Below, one piece after another: positions 33,539 through 42,581 of a DNA stretch of 64,000 bases. This DNA comes from Flavisolibacter ginsengisoli DSM 18119. Lineage in GTDB: Bacteria > Bacteroidota > Bacteroidia > Chitinophagales > Chitinophagaceae. The translations under genes were made by a program, and so were the position numbers. Each line of letters begins with the position of its first letter. The stretch's first letter is position 1. The stretch covers positions 1-64,000 of the forward strand of contig NZ_FQUU01000012.1 of the NCBI RefSeq assembly GCF_900129295.1, in the 5' to 3' direction. The notes beneath the pieces were generated by a model, which was not told the DNA's origin, ran no database searches, and saw only the letters and a list, made by a program, of their open reading frames with translations.

Positions 33539-34975
33539 ATGAAAAGATTATTATTCTCCGGATGTATTGCCTCGTTGGTGTTTTTTAGTAACTGCGCCCG
33601 TAACCCGGTTACAGGAAAAAAGGAAGTTGTCTTAATGTCTGAACAGCAGGAACTTGCGCAAGGCAAAGAAGCTGATCCGCAGGTAATTGCACAATTTGGA
33701 TTATATCCCGACTCCTCCATTCAGCGATTTATCAATGAAAAGGGCCGCCAAATGGCAGCGGTTTCACACAGGCCCAATATAGAATACAACTTTAGAGTGT
33801 TGAACTCTACCGTTGTAAACGCCTTTGCCATACCTGGTGGCTATGTGTATTTTACCCGTGGCATCATGGCTTATTTTAATAACGAAGCGGAATTTGCAGG
33901 GGTATTGGGACACGAAATTGGGCATATAGCTGCCCGCCATTCAGTAGCCCAGCAAAGAACTGCCATGTTAGGGCAACTGGGGATCATAGCAGGTATTGTG
34001 ATCAATCCCAACCTGGCTCAATTTGCCGACCTGGCTTCACAGGGATTGCAACTAATGATGCTGAAATACAGCAGGGATGATGAGCGCCAGGCTGACGAAC
34101 TGGGTGTGGAATATTCTTCCAAGATCAATTACGATGCCCGCCAAATGGCTGAGTTTTTCAATACATTAAAACGCCAGGAAACAAATAGTGGCGCAGCTGC
34201 TCTACCCCCATTCTTATCTACACACCCTGATCCGGGCGAAAGAAATACAACAGTAGCCAAACTGGCCAACGAATGGAGGCAGAAACTGAATCTCACCAAT
34301 CCAATGGTTAATACGGAAAGTTATTTAAGAAGAATAGAAGGTTTGGTGTATGGCGACGACCCCAGGGAAGGTTACCTTGAGAACCAGGTGTTCTATCATC
34401 CCGAATTGAAGTTTCAATTCAATGTACCTTCAGGATGGGCCTATCAAAATTCCCCACAGCAGGTGCAAATGGCGCCCAAAGATGGCAAGGCATTAATGAT
34501 ATTTATGCTGGCCCCGGGCAAGACCTTACAGGAAGCAGCAAATGCCATTGTGCAGCAATATAAATTACAGCCTGTAGAAACCAGGGAGGTAAATGTAAAT
34601 GGTTTACCTGCAGTGGCTATGGTTGCCGATCTCCCCCAGCAGCAAGGTGTCATCCGGACCTTATCTTACCTGATACAGGATGGCAATATGATCTACCACA
34701 TGATAGGATTATCAGCCCCGGCAGATTTCAATGCCTACAGCTCCTATTTCACCAATACCATGCAAAGCTTCCGTCAATTGACAGATGCCAGCAAATTGAA
34801 CAGGAAGCCTGAGCGCATACATATAAAATCTGTAGCCCAGGCAGGTACTTTAGAACAGGCCTTACGGTATTATAATATTCCTACCAACAGGTTGGAAGAA
34901 CTGGCTGTATTAAATGGAATGAACTTAAAGGATAATTTAAAAGCAGGCAGCCTTATTAAGGTGGTAGGCCAGTGA
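33539..34975 (+). CDS. M48 family metalloprotease with C-terminal LysM-like domain
   Basis: A 478-residue exported protease. The N terminus looks like a lipoprotein signal with Cys19 (VFFSNCARNPVTGKK). The M48 domain has the zinc motif HEIGH (His125, Glu126, His129) in GVLGHEIGHIAARHS and the third ligand Glu187 in ERQADELGVEY; loops match BepA/LoiP-type proteases (FAIPGGYVYFTRG, STHPDPGERN). Residues ~300-415 are an uncharacterised beta-rich domain, and the last ~50 residues (AGTLEQALRYYNIPTNRLEE to the end) look LysM-like. The likely role is quality control of outer-membrane proteins or wall-associated proteolysis. Confidence 0.93.
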   Translation: MKRLLFSGCIASLVFFSNCARNPVTGKKEVVLMSEQQELAQGKEADPQVIAQFGLYPDSSIQRFINEKGRQMAAVSHRPNIEYNFRVLNSTVVNAFAIPGGYVYFTRGIMAYFNNEAEFAGVLGHEIGHIAARHSVAQQRTAMLGQLGIIAGIVINPNLAQFADLASQGLQLMMLKYSRDDERQADELGVEYSSKINYDARQMAEFFNTLKRQETNSGAAALPPFLSTHPDPGERNTTVAKLANEWRQKLNLTNPMVNTESYLRRIEGLVYGDDPREGYLENQVFYHPELKFQFNVPSGWAYQNSPQQVQMAPKDGKALMIFMLAPGKTLQEAANAIVQQYKLQPVETREVNVNGLPAVAMVADLPQQQGVIRTLSYLIQDGNMIYHMIGLSAPADFNAYSSYFTNTMQSFRQLTDASKLNRKPERIHIKSVAQAGTLEQALRYYNIPTNRLEELAVLNGMNLKDNLKAGSLIKVVGQ

Positions 34976-34989
34976 TAAGCTAACACAAA

Positions 34990-35020
34990 AAAAGCCTGTG
35001 CTAAGTATGCACAGGCTTTT
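34990..35020. terminator. Bidirectional terminator
   Basis: A perfect 12-bp stem (34990-35001 with 35009-35020) with a 7-nt loop, flanked by A and T runs, between the convergent M48 and L,D-transpeptidase genes. Confidence 0.88.
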
Positions 35021-35037
35021 AAATTATGTATATAAGA

Positions 35038-35760
35038 TCAGCTATTCAATATAGGAGAAGATTGCAGGTATGTTGTAGATGGATGATATACAAAAAGTAC
35101 AGAACCATCTTTGATGATATTGATCACCTTTGCATATTCATTTACAGGTAAAGCAGGACATCCCTGGCTACGACCCATATAACCACTGTTCACCCTGTCA
35201 GCATTAACGTATGGTGCACCATGAACCACTACTCCGCGAGCTTCAGCATTTGAATTAAATCCTTCTTCCAGGCCATTGATGCGCAGCGACAAACCATGCT
35301 TGCCTGTGTATGTATTTTCTGTTACATAAAAACCAAGGCTGCTTTCTTCAGAATTCATTTGGTTGGAAAATTTCTCTGCCATATCAACTCCTGAATTCTT
35401 TCCATGAGAAACAAATGTGTTCCATACCAATTGATGAGAACGCATGTCTATGATATAAAATCTTTTTTTCCTTGATGACTGGCTAAGGTCAACAATGGTT
35501 AAATAAGGATTATTCACCTTGCCTAAGCTGTCCAGCTTGCTGAAACCTTTTACCGCATAATCAACAGCCTCATGGGTTAACCCAAGAGAGTCTAAATGCA
35601 GGCTGTCAAATAAGCTATCAGCCAATGTGGGTAATGAAAGGGAAGTGGTGGCCTTTACAGATTTTACAGCAATCTCATCCTTGGTATCCTTATTTACAAA
35701 AGATAAAAACAATAGAGAAAAGGACATAATAAGGGTAGAAAAGAAGATGGTTTTTTTCAT
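35038..35760 (-). CDS. Murein L,D-transpeptidase catalytic domain protein
   Basis: A 240-residue exported protein starting at the ATG at 35758-35760 (signal MKKTIFFSTLIMSFSLLFLSF); the frame extends upstream without conserved content. The C-terminal domain is of the YkuD_2 type: VVVHGAPYVN with His180 and YMGRSQGCPALPVNEY with the nucleophile Cys201. Such enzymes form 3-3 cross-links in peptidoglycan or attach proteins to it. Residues ~30-100 are a low-complexity Asp/Leu/Ser-rich linker. Ends at a shared terminator with the M48 gene. Confidence 0.9.
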   Translation of the reverse strand: MKKTIFFSTLIMSFSLLFLSFVNKDTKDEIAVKSVKATTSLSLPTLADSLFDSLHLDSLGLTHEAVDYAVKGFSKLDSLGKVNNPYLTIVDLSQSSRKKRFYIIDMRSHQLVWNTFVSHGKNSGVDMAEKFSNQMNSEESSLGFYVTENTYTGKHGLSLRINGLEEGFNSNAEARGVVVHGAPYVNADRVNSGYMGRSQGCPALPVNEYAKVINIIKDGSVLFVYHPSTTYLQSSPILNS

Positions 35761-35867
35761 GGTCAAAACTGGTTTTAGGTGTGAAGGGAGAGCAAATTTC
35801 GCATTAGTATACCAGTTAGAAAAGTTAATACGTGTTGCGTGAAGAACATTAAGAAATATGCAACAGA

Positions 35868-36308
35868 TCAACCAGGTAACTTGCCCCCACTTAGCTTGTA
35901 AAACTTTTCCAGTTCAGTAACCTCGGCAGTAGATAATGTTTCATTATTATCATAGCGCAGTTTAAAGTAAAGTACTCTTTTGTGTTGAGGATATTTATTT
36001 AGCACACCTTCTACCATAGCACCAATTCGTTCATCTTTTTGGTATAGAGGTGTAGTGGCAGGTTTATCAGATTTGTACCTGTTTGGCCTTTTTAATATTT
36101 CAGCCTGCAATGTGGCTCTTTTATTATCAGGAATAGTGGATAAGGTCTGTGTTTTTTTAAATAAACCTTCCAGTTGCTTTTTACTAAGCCCACCACGTTC
36201 CTGGTATTGGCCCCACAGGCTTTTCAGGAATGCAGATGAAGGATATGCTGCTACAGCGGCATCCAGGATATCCATAATCACATCTACATCAGGTTTCTTA
36301 CGGTACAT
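35868..36308 (-). CDS. Hypothetical cytoplasmic protein
   Basis: A 146-residue basic, largely helical protein starting MYRKKPDVDVIMDILDAAVA, with no signal peptide or membrane helix. I do not recognise the family. Two halves share a look: IMDILDAAVAAYPSSAFLKS and MVEGVLNKYPQHKRVLYF both resemble the start of a helix followed by a YP turn, so an internal duplication is possible. A Lys/Pro-rich linker joins them (KRPNRYKSDKPATTPLYQKD). Gene neighbours are unrelated. Confidence 0.7.
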   Translation of the reverse strand: MYRKKPDVDVIMDILDAAVAAYPSSAFLKSLWGQYQERGGLSKKQLEGLFKKTQTLSTIPDNKRATLQAEILKRPNRYKSDKPATTPLYQKDERIGAMVEGVLNKYPQHKRVLYFKLRYDNNETLSTAEVTELEKFYKLSGGKLPG

Positions 36309-36348
36309 AGTTTATTTAAAAAAGCAATGTACAGAATAAACAGATGTC

Positions 36349-36618
36349 CTATTTAAATGGTTCTACAGTCCTTTTTGAAAGCACTTTAGCATCTTCGGTC
36401 CAGTCCTTACGATCCATTAATAACAGGACGATTCCGAGGATACACATACCTGCTAACAGGCAAAGTCCAAGGATAAGCCCGTGCTGGGGTTCGCCATATA
36501 CTACCTGCATACCATTCTCCATAACAGTGGTACGTACACTGGTAGACCTGTAAATGGCGTAACCAAGAGAGAAAAACCCTAAAAGGGAGAAGATCAATAT
36601 ATATGTGCGTTTAGTCAT
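36349..36618 (-). CDS. Small membrane protein
   Basis: An 89-residue protein with two membrane helices (about residues 6-24 and 47-67) separated by a polar loop, VRTTVMENGMQVVYGEPQHG. It has a charged C-terminal tail (MDRKDWTEDAKVLSKRTVEP). No named family is recognised. It is 40 bp upstream of the gene at 35868 on the same strand, so co-transcription is possible. Confidence 0.65.
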   Translation of the reverse strand: MTKRTYILIFSLLGFFSLGYAIYRSTSVRTTVMENGMQVVYGEPQHGLILGLCLLAGMCILGIVLLLMDRKDWTEDAKVLSKRTVEPFK

Positions 36619-36733
36619 AGCCGATACTTTCGGATTATAAATGATTCAAAATTAATACCAAGGGTTGAACTTATGCAATAGCATGATAAAATGATTCATT
36701 ATAATGCCTTGCACAATTTTTACTGTATTCTGA

Positions 36734-37165
36734 TCAGAGGCTGATGTATTGATGCAGGTGGTCAATTGTTTCCTGTTGCATTAGCATTGTTTCTTTCACC
36801 ACATCACTCATGGAAACGATGCCTTTCAGCTCATTGCCTGAAAATACAGGAATATACCTGATATTATTATCAGACATTAGTTCCATGCAATGCTCTACTG
36901 TATCCTTAGGAGAAACATGGGGCAGGTCTGTAGACATGATCTCTTCCACACTGGTGTCTGTAGAGCTCTTGCCTTTTAAAATAACCTTACGGGAGTAATC
37001 TCTTTCTGTAACAATACCACAATATTGTTCATTATCATCCAGCACTACTACTGATCCTATATTTTTTTCCGCCATTAATTTGAGGGTTTCAAGTACGGTA
37101 GCATGCACATGAATAGAAATAGCATGGGAGCCCTTACGGGAAAGGATCTGGTTGACAGTATGCAT
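36734..37165 (-). CDS. CBS domain pair protein
   Basis: A 143-residue protein made of two CBS motifs and nothing else: the first around ~10-60 (ISIHVHATVLETLKLMAEKN, GSVVVLDDNEQYCGIVTERD) and the second around ~78-130 (HVSPKDTVEHCMELMSDNNI, YIPVFSGNELKGIVSMSDVV). CBS pairs bind adenine nucleotides and sense energy state. Stand-alone pairs of this type are common in soil bacteria; partner unknown. Confidence 0.92.
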   Translation of the reverse strand: MHTVNQILSRKGSHAISIHVHATVLETLKLMAEKNIGSVVVLDDNEQYCGIVTERDYSRKVILKGKSSTDTSVEEIMSTDLPHVSPKDTVEHCMELMSDNNIRYIPVFSGNELKGIVSMSDVVKETMLMQQETIDHLHQYISL

Positions 37166-37329
37166 AATAAAGATTATTTAAGGGTAATTTACCGAAAAGA
37201 ATGGCCACCAAAAAATGATTTTTTACAGGTCAGTTTCTTTCCCAGATCTTCATTTCAACGTTGGCAACATTAAGATTGCCCCATATAAAGCCTGGAAGTC
37301 AGACAATTTCCCGGGTATGAAGAAAACTA

Positions 37330-37785
37330 TTATTCCTGCGTTTTTGCATATACGCCCGGATCATGCTTCTCCATCCATTTTTCAGGGCTGGCAATTTCCG
37401 TCCATCCATACTTTTTATACAACATATGTGCATCTCTGGTTAGTAGTATCCATCGCCTGAGGCCTTGCAAGCCAGGGTGGTTCATTAGTTTGTCCAACAT
37501 CCATTTTGATAATCCTTGCCCCCGGAATTCAGAAATGATAAATACATCGCCCAGGTAGGCAATGGTTGCATAGTCCGTGATGACCCTTGCATACCCAATT
37601 TGCCTGTTCTTATAATACAATCCAAAGTTCAGGGAATTATTTGCCGCAGTTTGAACCACATCAAAAGGTATGTTTTTGCTCCAGTAAGCCTCCTTTGACA
37701 AATACCCATGAATGAAAGACAAGTCAAGCTTTGATTTATCTGTAGAAATGATAAAGTCACCTTTTTGTTCGATAAGTATTTCCAT
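37330..37785 (-). CDS. GNAT family N-acetyltransferase
   Basis: A 151-residue GNAT protein. The acetyl-CoA binding motif A is YLGDVFIISEFRGQGLSKWM (about residues 85-104), with the R/Q-x-x-G-x-G/S loop as RGQGLS, followed by motif B with MLYKKYGWTEI. N-terminal YLSKEAYWSKNIPFDVV and GLYYKNRQIGYARVITDYAT complete the fold. Similar single-domain enzymes acetylate small molecules or antibiotics; no substrate can be read here. Confidence 0.9.
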   Translation of the reverse strand: MEILIEQKGDFIISTDKSKLDLSFIHGYLSKEAYWSKNIPFDVVQTAANNSLNFGLYYKNRQIGYARVITDYATIAYLGDVFIISEFRGQGLSKWMLDKLMNHPGLQGLRRWILLTRDAHMLYKKYGWTEIASPEKWMEKHDPGVYAKTQE

Positions 37786-38115
37786 CTGCTTTATTATTTG
37801 ATCATAATAATACTTGTAAAGAACTAAAAAGTTGAGTGATAAGATTCAAAGCAATATGAGATATTTGAGAAACTCAATCAATATTTTTTGGAGGGGGATG
37901 TTGGTCAGGCATAAAAGAAGATTAAGACTTTTTTGCAGAAATAATATCATATCATGGAAAATGATCCATCCCAATTTATGTTTACTATTCATTTCCATTC
38001 AGGACAATCATTTACCCTGTTAAATATATCAGGCACAGGAATTGGGAGCTATGGTTGATTTTAATTTATAGCTATCAAAAAAAGAAAGAAACATAAACCA
38101 TTTTATTACCTCGCC
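37786..38115. other. Intergenic region upstream of the DUF1206 gene
   Basis: About 330 bases between divergent genes. A 63-residue frame (37832-38023) has an unnatural basic composition and is not taken as a gene. The last ~50 bases continue the DUF1206 reading frame without an ATG, GTG or TTG (in-frame stop at 38062-38064), so part of this stretch may be coding. No consensus promoter found. Confidence 0.4.
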
Positions 38116-38886
38116 TTGTGGGGCTGTGTGGCTACCGGTCTCATTTATCTTTCCATTGGGATTATTGCGATACTTTCTTTTTTGAAACTAAAACATGGTG
38201 GTGCAGATGAAGCCAGCCTGCTTGCTTTTTTAGACCAGTATTTTATCGGGAAGATCTTTATTGGTTTTATACTCCTGGGTATGGTTAGCTATACCATTTG
38301 GCGTATTTATGAAGCTGTCAAAGATCCTTATGGGTATGGTAAAGATGTTAAAGGAATACTGAGGAGATCAGTTACTGCCTTGAGCAGTTTGGCAGATATT
38401 CTTATTGCTTTCTCTGCCTTGCAGGCATTGTCCGGCAGTGGAGATATTAAAATTACAGGTCAGCCTACTGCGCAAAGAAATATGGCCCGGCATCTTCTTG
38501 GGCAGGATTGGGGATACGAGCTTCTGCTGGCAACAGGCATCATCACCTGCATTGTAGCCATTGTACAATTAGGATATGTAATTACCAAAACCTATGTGGA
38601 AAGAATGGATATTAAATACATGGAGCAGGGCAAAAAAAACATCATCCATGTACTTGCCTGGACTGGTCATTTTGCGAGAGGCATCATACTTGGCATCATT
38701 GGTTTTTTCTTTATTAAATCTGCCACAGAAGCCAATCCGCAATTGGTAGTCAATACAGATAAGGCATTTGATTTTATAGGTGATGATGTAGGACACCTGT
38801 ATTTTATAATGGTTGCTGCCGGTACTATTTGTTATGGCCTTTTCATGTTTGTTTTTGGATGGTACTACGATACTGATAAAGGGTAA
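38116..38886 (+). CDS. DUF1206 family membrane protein
   Basis: About 256 residues with six hydrophobic helices arranged as three repeated pairs, the DUF1206 layout: GLIYLSIGIIAIL (helix 1), FIGFILLGMVSYTIWRIYEA, LADILIAFSALQAL, GIITCIVAIVQLGYVI, GIILGIIGFFFIKSA and LYFIMVAAGTICYGLFMFVF. The given start is a TTG that lies inside the conserved beginning of helix 1; the frame stays open upstream through KKRKKHKPFYYLAL, a natural basic N terminus, but offers no standard start codon before the stop at 38062-38064. Either the TTG is used or translation begins at a non-standard codon. Function unknown. Confidence 0.8.
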   Translation: MWGCVATGLIYLSIGIIAILSFLKLKHGGADEASLLAFLDQYFIGKIFIGFILLGMVSYTIWRIYEAVKDPYGYGKDVKGILRRSVTALSSLADILIAFSALQALSGSGDIKITGQPTAQRNMARHLLGQDWGYELLLATGIITCIVAIVQLGYVITKTYVERMDIKYMEQGKKNIIHVLAWTGHFARGIILGIIGFFFIKSATEANPQLVVNTDKAFDFIGDDVGHLYFIMVAAGTICYGLFMFVFGWYYDTDKG

Positions 38887-38978
38887 GAGCACCAATAAAC
38901 AGGCATTAAAAGAACCAAAGAGATGTAGTTTATCGTCATAAGATCATCTGTTCCTTCGAAGTAATTACCTATTCTACC

Positions 38979-39365
38979 TCATAGAAATTTTTTCAGCCAT
39001 TCCTTTGCTTCCTTGTCATTGGTAAAGCTTTTCATGGGTATTGGTGGTGGTTTTAACTGGAAAAGTATCCTCATTATAAATTGCGCAAGGCCCGGTTTAG
39101 ATACCATTGCCATGGCTGAATAAATAACAGGCAACTGGGTAGTTGAAAATTTCCTGGTTTCTTTATCAGGAACCGGTGAGTTGGACAGGTAGATGAGGAG
39201 GGGTACTCTTTTGTTATTGGTTATTTGCTTAACCAGGGCCACATTAGCACTAATGTTAGCAACTGTTCGCCGGGGGCTTTTAGAAAGCGACACAAGAATG
39301 CCATCATCGAACCAATAGGTGGCTATCTCACCTTCATACACAGGTCTGTCCGTAGGAATGGTCAT
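38979..39365 (-). CDS. DUF7793 (STAS/SEC14-like) family protein
   Basis: A 128-residue cytoplasmic protein. The pattern ATYWFDDGILVSLSKSPRRT, VPLLIYLSNSPVPDKETRKF, YSAMAMVSKPGLAQFIMRIL, and the ending PPIPMKSFTNDKEAKEWLKK matches a small Bacteroidota family formerly described as STAS/SEC14-like (DUF7793). No activity is known. It follows the large lipoprotein gene by 3 bp on the same strand, so it is probably the last gene of that cluster. Confidence 0.78.
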   Translation of the reverse strand: MTIPTDRPVYEGEIATYWFDDGILVSLSKSPRRTVANISANVALVKQITNNKRVPLLIYLSNSPVPDKETRKFSTTQLPVIYSAMAMVSKPGLAQFIMRILFQLKPPPIPMKSFTNDKEAKEWLKKFL

Positions 39366-39368
39366 AAG

Positions 39369-41702
39369 TTATTCTGTAGCTACAATAAACAAAGGCTTTG
39401 CACTATAGTTTATGTTCAGCTTTCCATTGACGTTAAGCTTCTCAGATCGCATCACTCCACTTCCATCCTGGAATTCTTTTTTTATTACTGAACTAATACC
39501 AGGAAGTGATAACTCATAAGTTCCGGTAGTCTCGGTAAATACCGGCCTGCTTTCCTTTTCCTTCTTCATTTGTTCTACACCCCAGATAGCATACATCACA
39601 TCTTTGCCTTTCTTATATTTCAACACCCTTGGCGATTCGCTCACCCTGCTGTCAAAAACATAATCGCCCAGTTCACCAACCTGCTTGAAATAATCTCCTA
39701 CCAATCTCCGGGAGATTGTTTTATCCTCATTCTCTCTTAATAATGACATGGTGGAGAACTGCGTGGCATCTTTGTCAGCCCAATTACCATCCTGGTACAA
39801 ACGATACCATTGAGCCCGATCGATACCGTGTGCTGCATATTCCAAAATGGTCCTTATGGCCCAGTTAGCCCTTGTTTGTTCGGCTGTGTATTTTCCATAC
39901 GCAGGGGCATTCATAGGTGATGCGGGATTAACATCATAACCCCATTCTCCAATCCATACTTCCCGGCCGGCCGCATACTTGTTGGAATACCATACAAATT
40001 CATCTGCCGCATCCAGTACGTTTGATAATTCAGGAGGTAAACCTCCCTGAACGCCGCCGGCATATTGACTTACTCCACCAGTATAGGAGTAGTTATGAAA
40101 CTGGATAATATCGAAAGGCAGATCTACACTGCCGTCTTTTTTTATTCCCCTGTTCTTTTTGCTCCACCAATAAACAGCACGCATAATATCAGTAGAAGCT
40201 GTTGCTAAACCCGAAGTACTCATTTTGAAAGCAGGATCAGCATTCTTAACACCACAATTTTTAAACTGCCCCTTATTGCCATCATACATCATGGACCATG
40301 CTGGTGCCAGGTACCTGCCATTCAGGTAATCATCGTAGCCAGCCCAAAATGCATTAGGTTCATTCATTCCTTCAAACAGATCTGCAGTACCGCTTCCTTT
40401 CACCACTTCATTAGGAGCTATCCATTTAGAATGTTCGGGATCATAATCAACATGCGACCACACTTTGTAATCAGGCACTTTGGCATTCTTTCCTTTCCGG
40501 GAAGCCATCACATAGGCCATTCTTCCCAAAACCTCCCAGGTTGACAGGTCATCTCTTTTATTATTATCAGCATAGTAAATATTTAATTCACTTGATTGGC
40601 CCTTGGTTACAATCACTTTCATGCCTGGCACATAGGGCAGGTTACCACCTACGCCCATTTCAATTCTTGATGGATGAGAGGTAGGAATATTCATTTGGTT
40701 GGATGAACCCGTGGCAAAGTCTTTAGCCGTTTTTCCCTTAGGTACGGGGCTGGCCAGCTCAATATGCCAGCGCCTGAAACCACCCGTATTTTTATTTGAG
40801 GTAGACTCTAGCACCAGCACACCCCAGGTGTTGTGGTTGATGTATTCTGAAACAGTTGCTGTAAACCCGTAATTGGGGTCAGGCACATCCCATGTGCTTC
40901 GGACAAAATCAAACTGCCCCTGCATCACTGACCAGCAAACCATATCCGGCCGATCCTTTTTTATTTGTGCAAAAAGGTCTTCTTCATACCAACCCTGGTG
41001 TACAGGATTAAAAGCCCATTTATCCCTTATGGGCTGGTATTCTTTTGCATTACCATAATTCCTTAATGAAGTGAGCCCAAGGTCCATAAAGGCATTGTAC
41101 TTTGCGGGTACAATGGCAGTGCCCTTCATATTCATGTTATTTAAAAAATCCCACCAGTGTGCATTTACACCTAAAAGATCTTTTAGGGGTTTCCTGGTCC
41201 TGTTATAAACCGGTTCCTTATAAGGTGTATAATCTCCTATCAGCTCCAGTTCATTTCCATAACTGCCATTGGCACCTCCGCGCATTATAAACCTCGAAGC
41301 TTCAAAGGATGTAGGCAGTGTGAACTCTACCCATTGTTCATATTTATCTCCTGTATAAGTGCCAACTTCCACTTCCTGCTCATTATCCTTGCGTACCAAT
41401 ATCAATTTGGTGTTGAACTTATCTCCCTGGCCATCATAGATCCTTATCTTTTTGATACTGGCTTTGTAATCAGAAATATCCACAACCACATCATTAGGCT
41501 GGTAGATGAGGTTCCATGCAGGTACAAATGGTGTTTTAAGGTCACCATCAATCAAAGCAGAGGGCTTATCGCTGTAATTATTATCCTGGTAAAAATTCCG
41601 GAGGGTCAGTGGTAATTTATCCGGATCTGCCTGCACATCTTTTCCTGATCCGTTATGGCAGGATAAAGTCATCCATGCCGTGAGAAGCATTGCTATTTTC
41701 AT
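39369..41702 (-). CDS. Large lipoprotein with clan GH-A-like glycosidase domain
   Basis: A 777-residue protein starting at the ATG at 41700-41702, with a lipoprotein signal (MKIAMLLTAWMTLSCHNG, Cys at residue 15). Residues ~25-160 form a discoidin/F5-8-like beta-sandwich (YSDKPSALIDGDLKTPFVPA). Residues ~170-690 look like a TIM barrel: FEGMNEPNAFWAG gives a candidate acid/base Glu448, and VWIGEWGYDVN a candidate nucleophile Glu586, the spacing and motifs of clan GH-A (GH5/GH39 relatives). A C-terminal beta-sandwich ends the protein. I cannot place it in a known GH family. Surface-exposed glycan hydrolysis is the inferred role, supported by the DUF1080, oxidoreductase and NagX-like genes upstream. 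Confidence 0.8.
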   Translation of the reverse strand: MKIAMLLTAWMTLSCHNGSGKDVQADPDKLPLTLRNFYQDNNYSDKPSALIDGDLKTPFVPAWNLIYQPNDVVVDISDYKASIKKIRIYDGQGDKFNTKLILVRKDNEQEVEVGTYTGDKYEQWVEFTLPTSFEASRFIMRGGANGSYGNELELIGDYTPYKEPVYNRTRKPLKDLLGVNAHWWDFLNNMNMKGTAIVPAKYNAFMDLGLTSLRNYGNAKEYQPIRDKWAFNPVHQGWYEEDLFAQIKKDRPDMVCWSVMQGQFDFVRSTWDVPDPNYGFTATVSEYINHNTWGVLVLESTSNKNTGGFRRWHIELASPVPKGKTAKDFATGSSNQMNIPTSHPSRIEMGVGGNLPYVPGMKVIVTKGQSSELNIYYADNNKRDDLSTWEVLGRMAYVMASRKGKNAKVPDYKVWSHVDYDPEHSKWIAPNEVVKGSGTADLFEGMNEPNAFWAGYDDYLNGRYLAPAWSMMYDGNKGQFKNCGVKNADPAFKMSTSGLATASTDIMRAVYWWSKKNRGIKKDGSVDLPFDIIQFHNYSYTGGVSQYAGGVQGGLPPELSNVLDAADEFVWYSNKYAAGREVWIGEWGYDVNPASPMNAPAYGKYTAEQTRANWAIRTILEYAAHGIDRAQWYRLYQDGNWADKDATQFSTMSLLRENEDKTISRRLVGDYFKQVGELGDYVFDSRVSESPRVLKYKKGKDVMYAIWGVEQMKKEKESRPVFTETTGTYELSLPGISSVIKKEFQDGSGVMRSEKLNVNGKLNINYSAKPLFIVATE

Positions 41703-41828
41703 TATGGTAGGGTTCAATTTGAAAAACAATTGATCAACAGAATTGAAGGTACCAATAGAGAAACAGCCATTTTACCCAAGGCAGTAATTTTAATAAAACT
41801 AAAGGTTTTGCAGTACAGCCCGCTGACG

Positions 41829-42545
41829 CTAAAGGATTTTAATCTTTATATTCTTAAACCAGGCCTCGCTTCCATGGTCCTGGAGTGCAATATGACCTTT
41901 TTTTGAAGCTCCATATCCCGGCGCATCCTTCCATTTACCACTTTCTTTATGTTGCTTCCATTCATCAGTCCAGAGCTGGTAATCCACCACCTTGGTGCCA
42001 TTCAGCCAATGCTCTACGTGGCCATTGTTGACAACAATGCGGGTGTGGTTCCATTGTCCAACCGGATTAGGTTTTGCCAAGGGAGCGGCGTTCATGGCAT
42101 AGTTGGCCCCTGTTTTTTGCCAGTCTTCCAGGTGTTCCGGGAAATTCTTATCATCTATGATCTGGTATTCAGGGCCGCTTAAATAAGCGGTTGGATACTC
42201 TTCAGTCACCATATACATGATGCCACTATTGCCCTTCGGGGAGATCTTCCAGTCAACAGAAAGATCAAAATTTTCAAATTGATCTATAGTGATCAGGTCT
42301 GCACGCCTGTCTGATTTATCGGTTGAACTTCCTTTACAATACAGTGCGCCATCTTTTACACTCCAGGAATCAGCGGGTTTATTCTGGTAAGTGTGCCAGC
42401 CATCCATATTGCGTCCATTAAACAGTAATTGATAGCCTTGCTGCTTCTCTTGCTTCCCCAGGTTGTTATCAGTAACAGCTTTTGTGCCGCTGCAGGCATT
42501 AAACAGGACTGCTACAAGGGATAGAACTAAGAATTGTTTCATCAT
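41829..42545 (-). CDS. DUF1080 (3-keto-disaccharide hydrolase-like) lipoprotein
   Basis: A 238-residue exported protein; lipobox-like VLFNACSGTK (Cys ~18). The rest is the concanavalin-like DUF1080 domain: LLFNGRNMDGWHTYQ, DLSVDWKISPKGNSGIMYMV, GPEYQIIDD, WNHTRIVVNNGHVEHWLNGT, and IALQDHGSEAWFKNIKIKIL. Members act on 3-keto-glycosides produced by oxidoreductases. The Gfo/Idh/MocA gene ends 36 bp upstream, an arrangement known for such pathways. The precise reaction (hydrolysis, elimination or hydration) is not decidable here. An ATG three bases downstream is an equal start. Confidence 0.92.
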   Translation of the reverse strand: MMKQFLVLSLVAVLFNACSGTKAVTDNNLGKQEKQQGYQLLFNGRNMDGWHTYQNKPADSWSVKDGALYCKGSSTDKSDRRADLITIDQFENFDLSVDWKISPKGNSGIMYMVTEEYPTAYLSGPEYQIIDDKNFPEHLEDWQKTGANYAMNAAPLAKPNPVGQWNHTRIVVNNGHVEHWLNGTKVVDYQLWTDEWKQHKESGKWKDAPGYGASKKGHIALQDHGSEAWFKNIKIKIL

Positions 42546-42581
42546 GGTAGTTATTATTGAAATGTTATTGTAAATGAATTA

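Noticed and set aside
37832-38023. 63-residue plus-strand frame
   Set aside because: Unnatural composition rich in Arg, Ile and Asn from AT-rich DNA, no conserved pattern.
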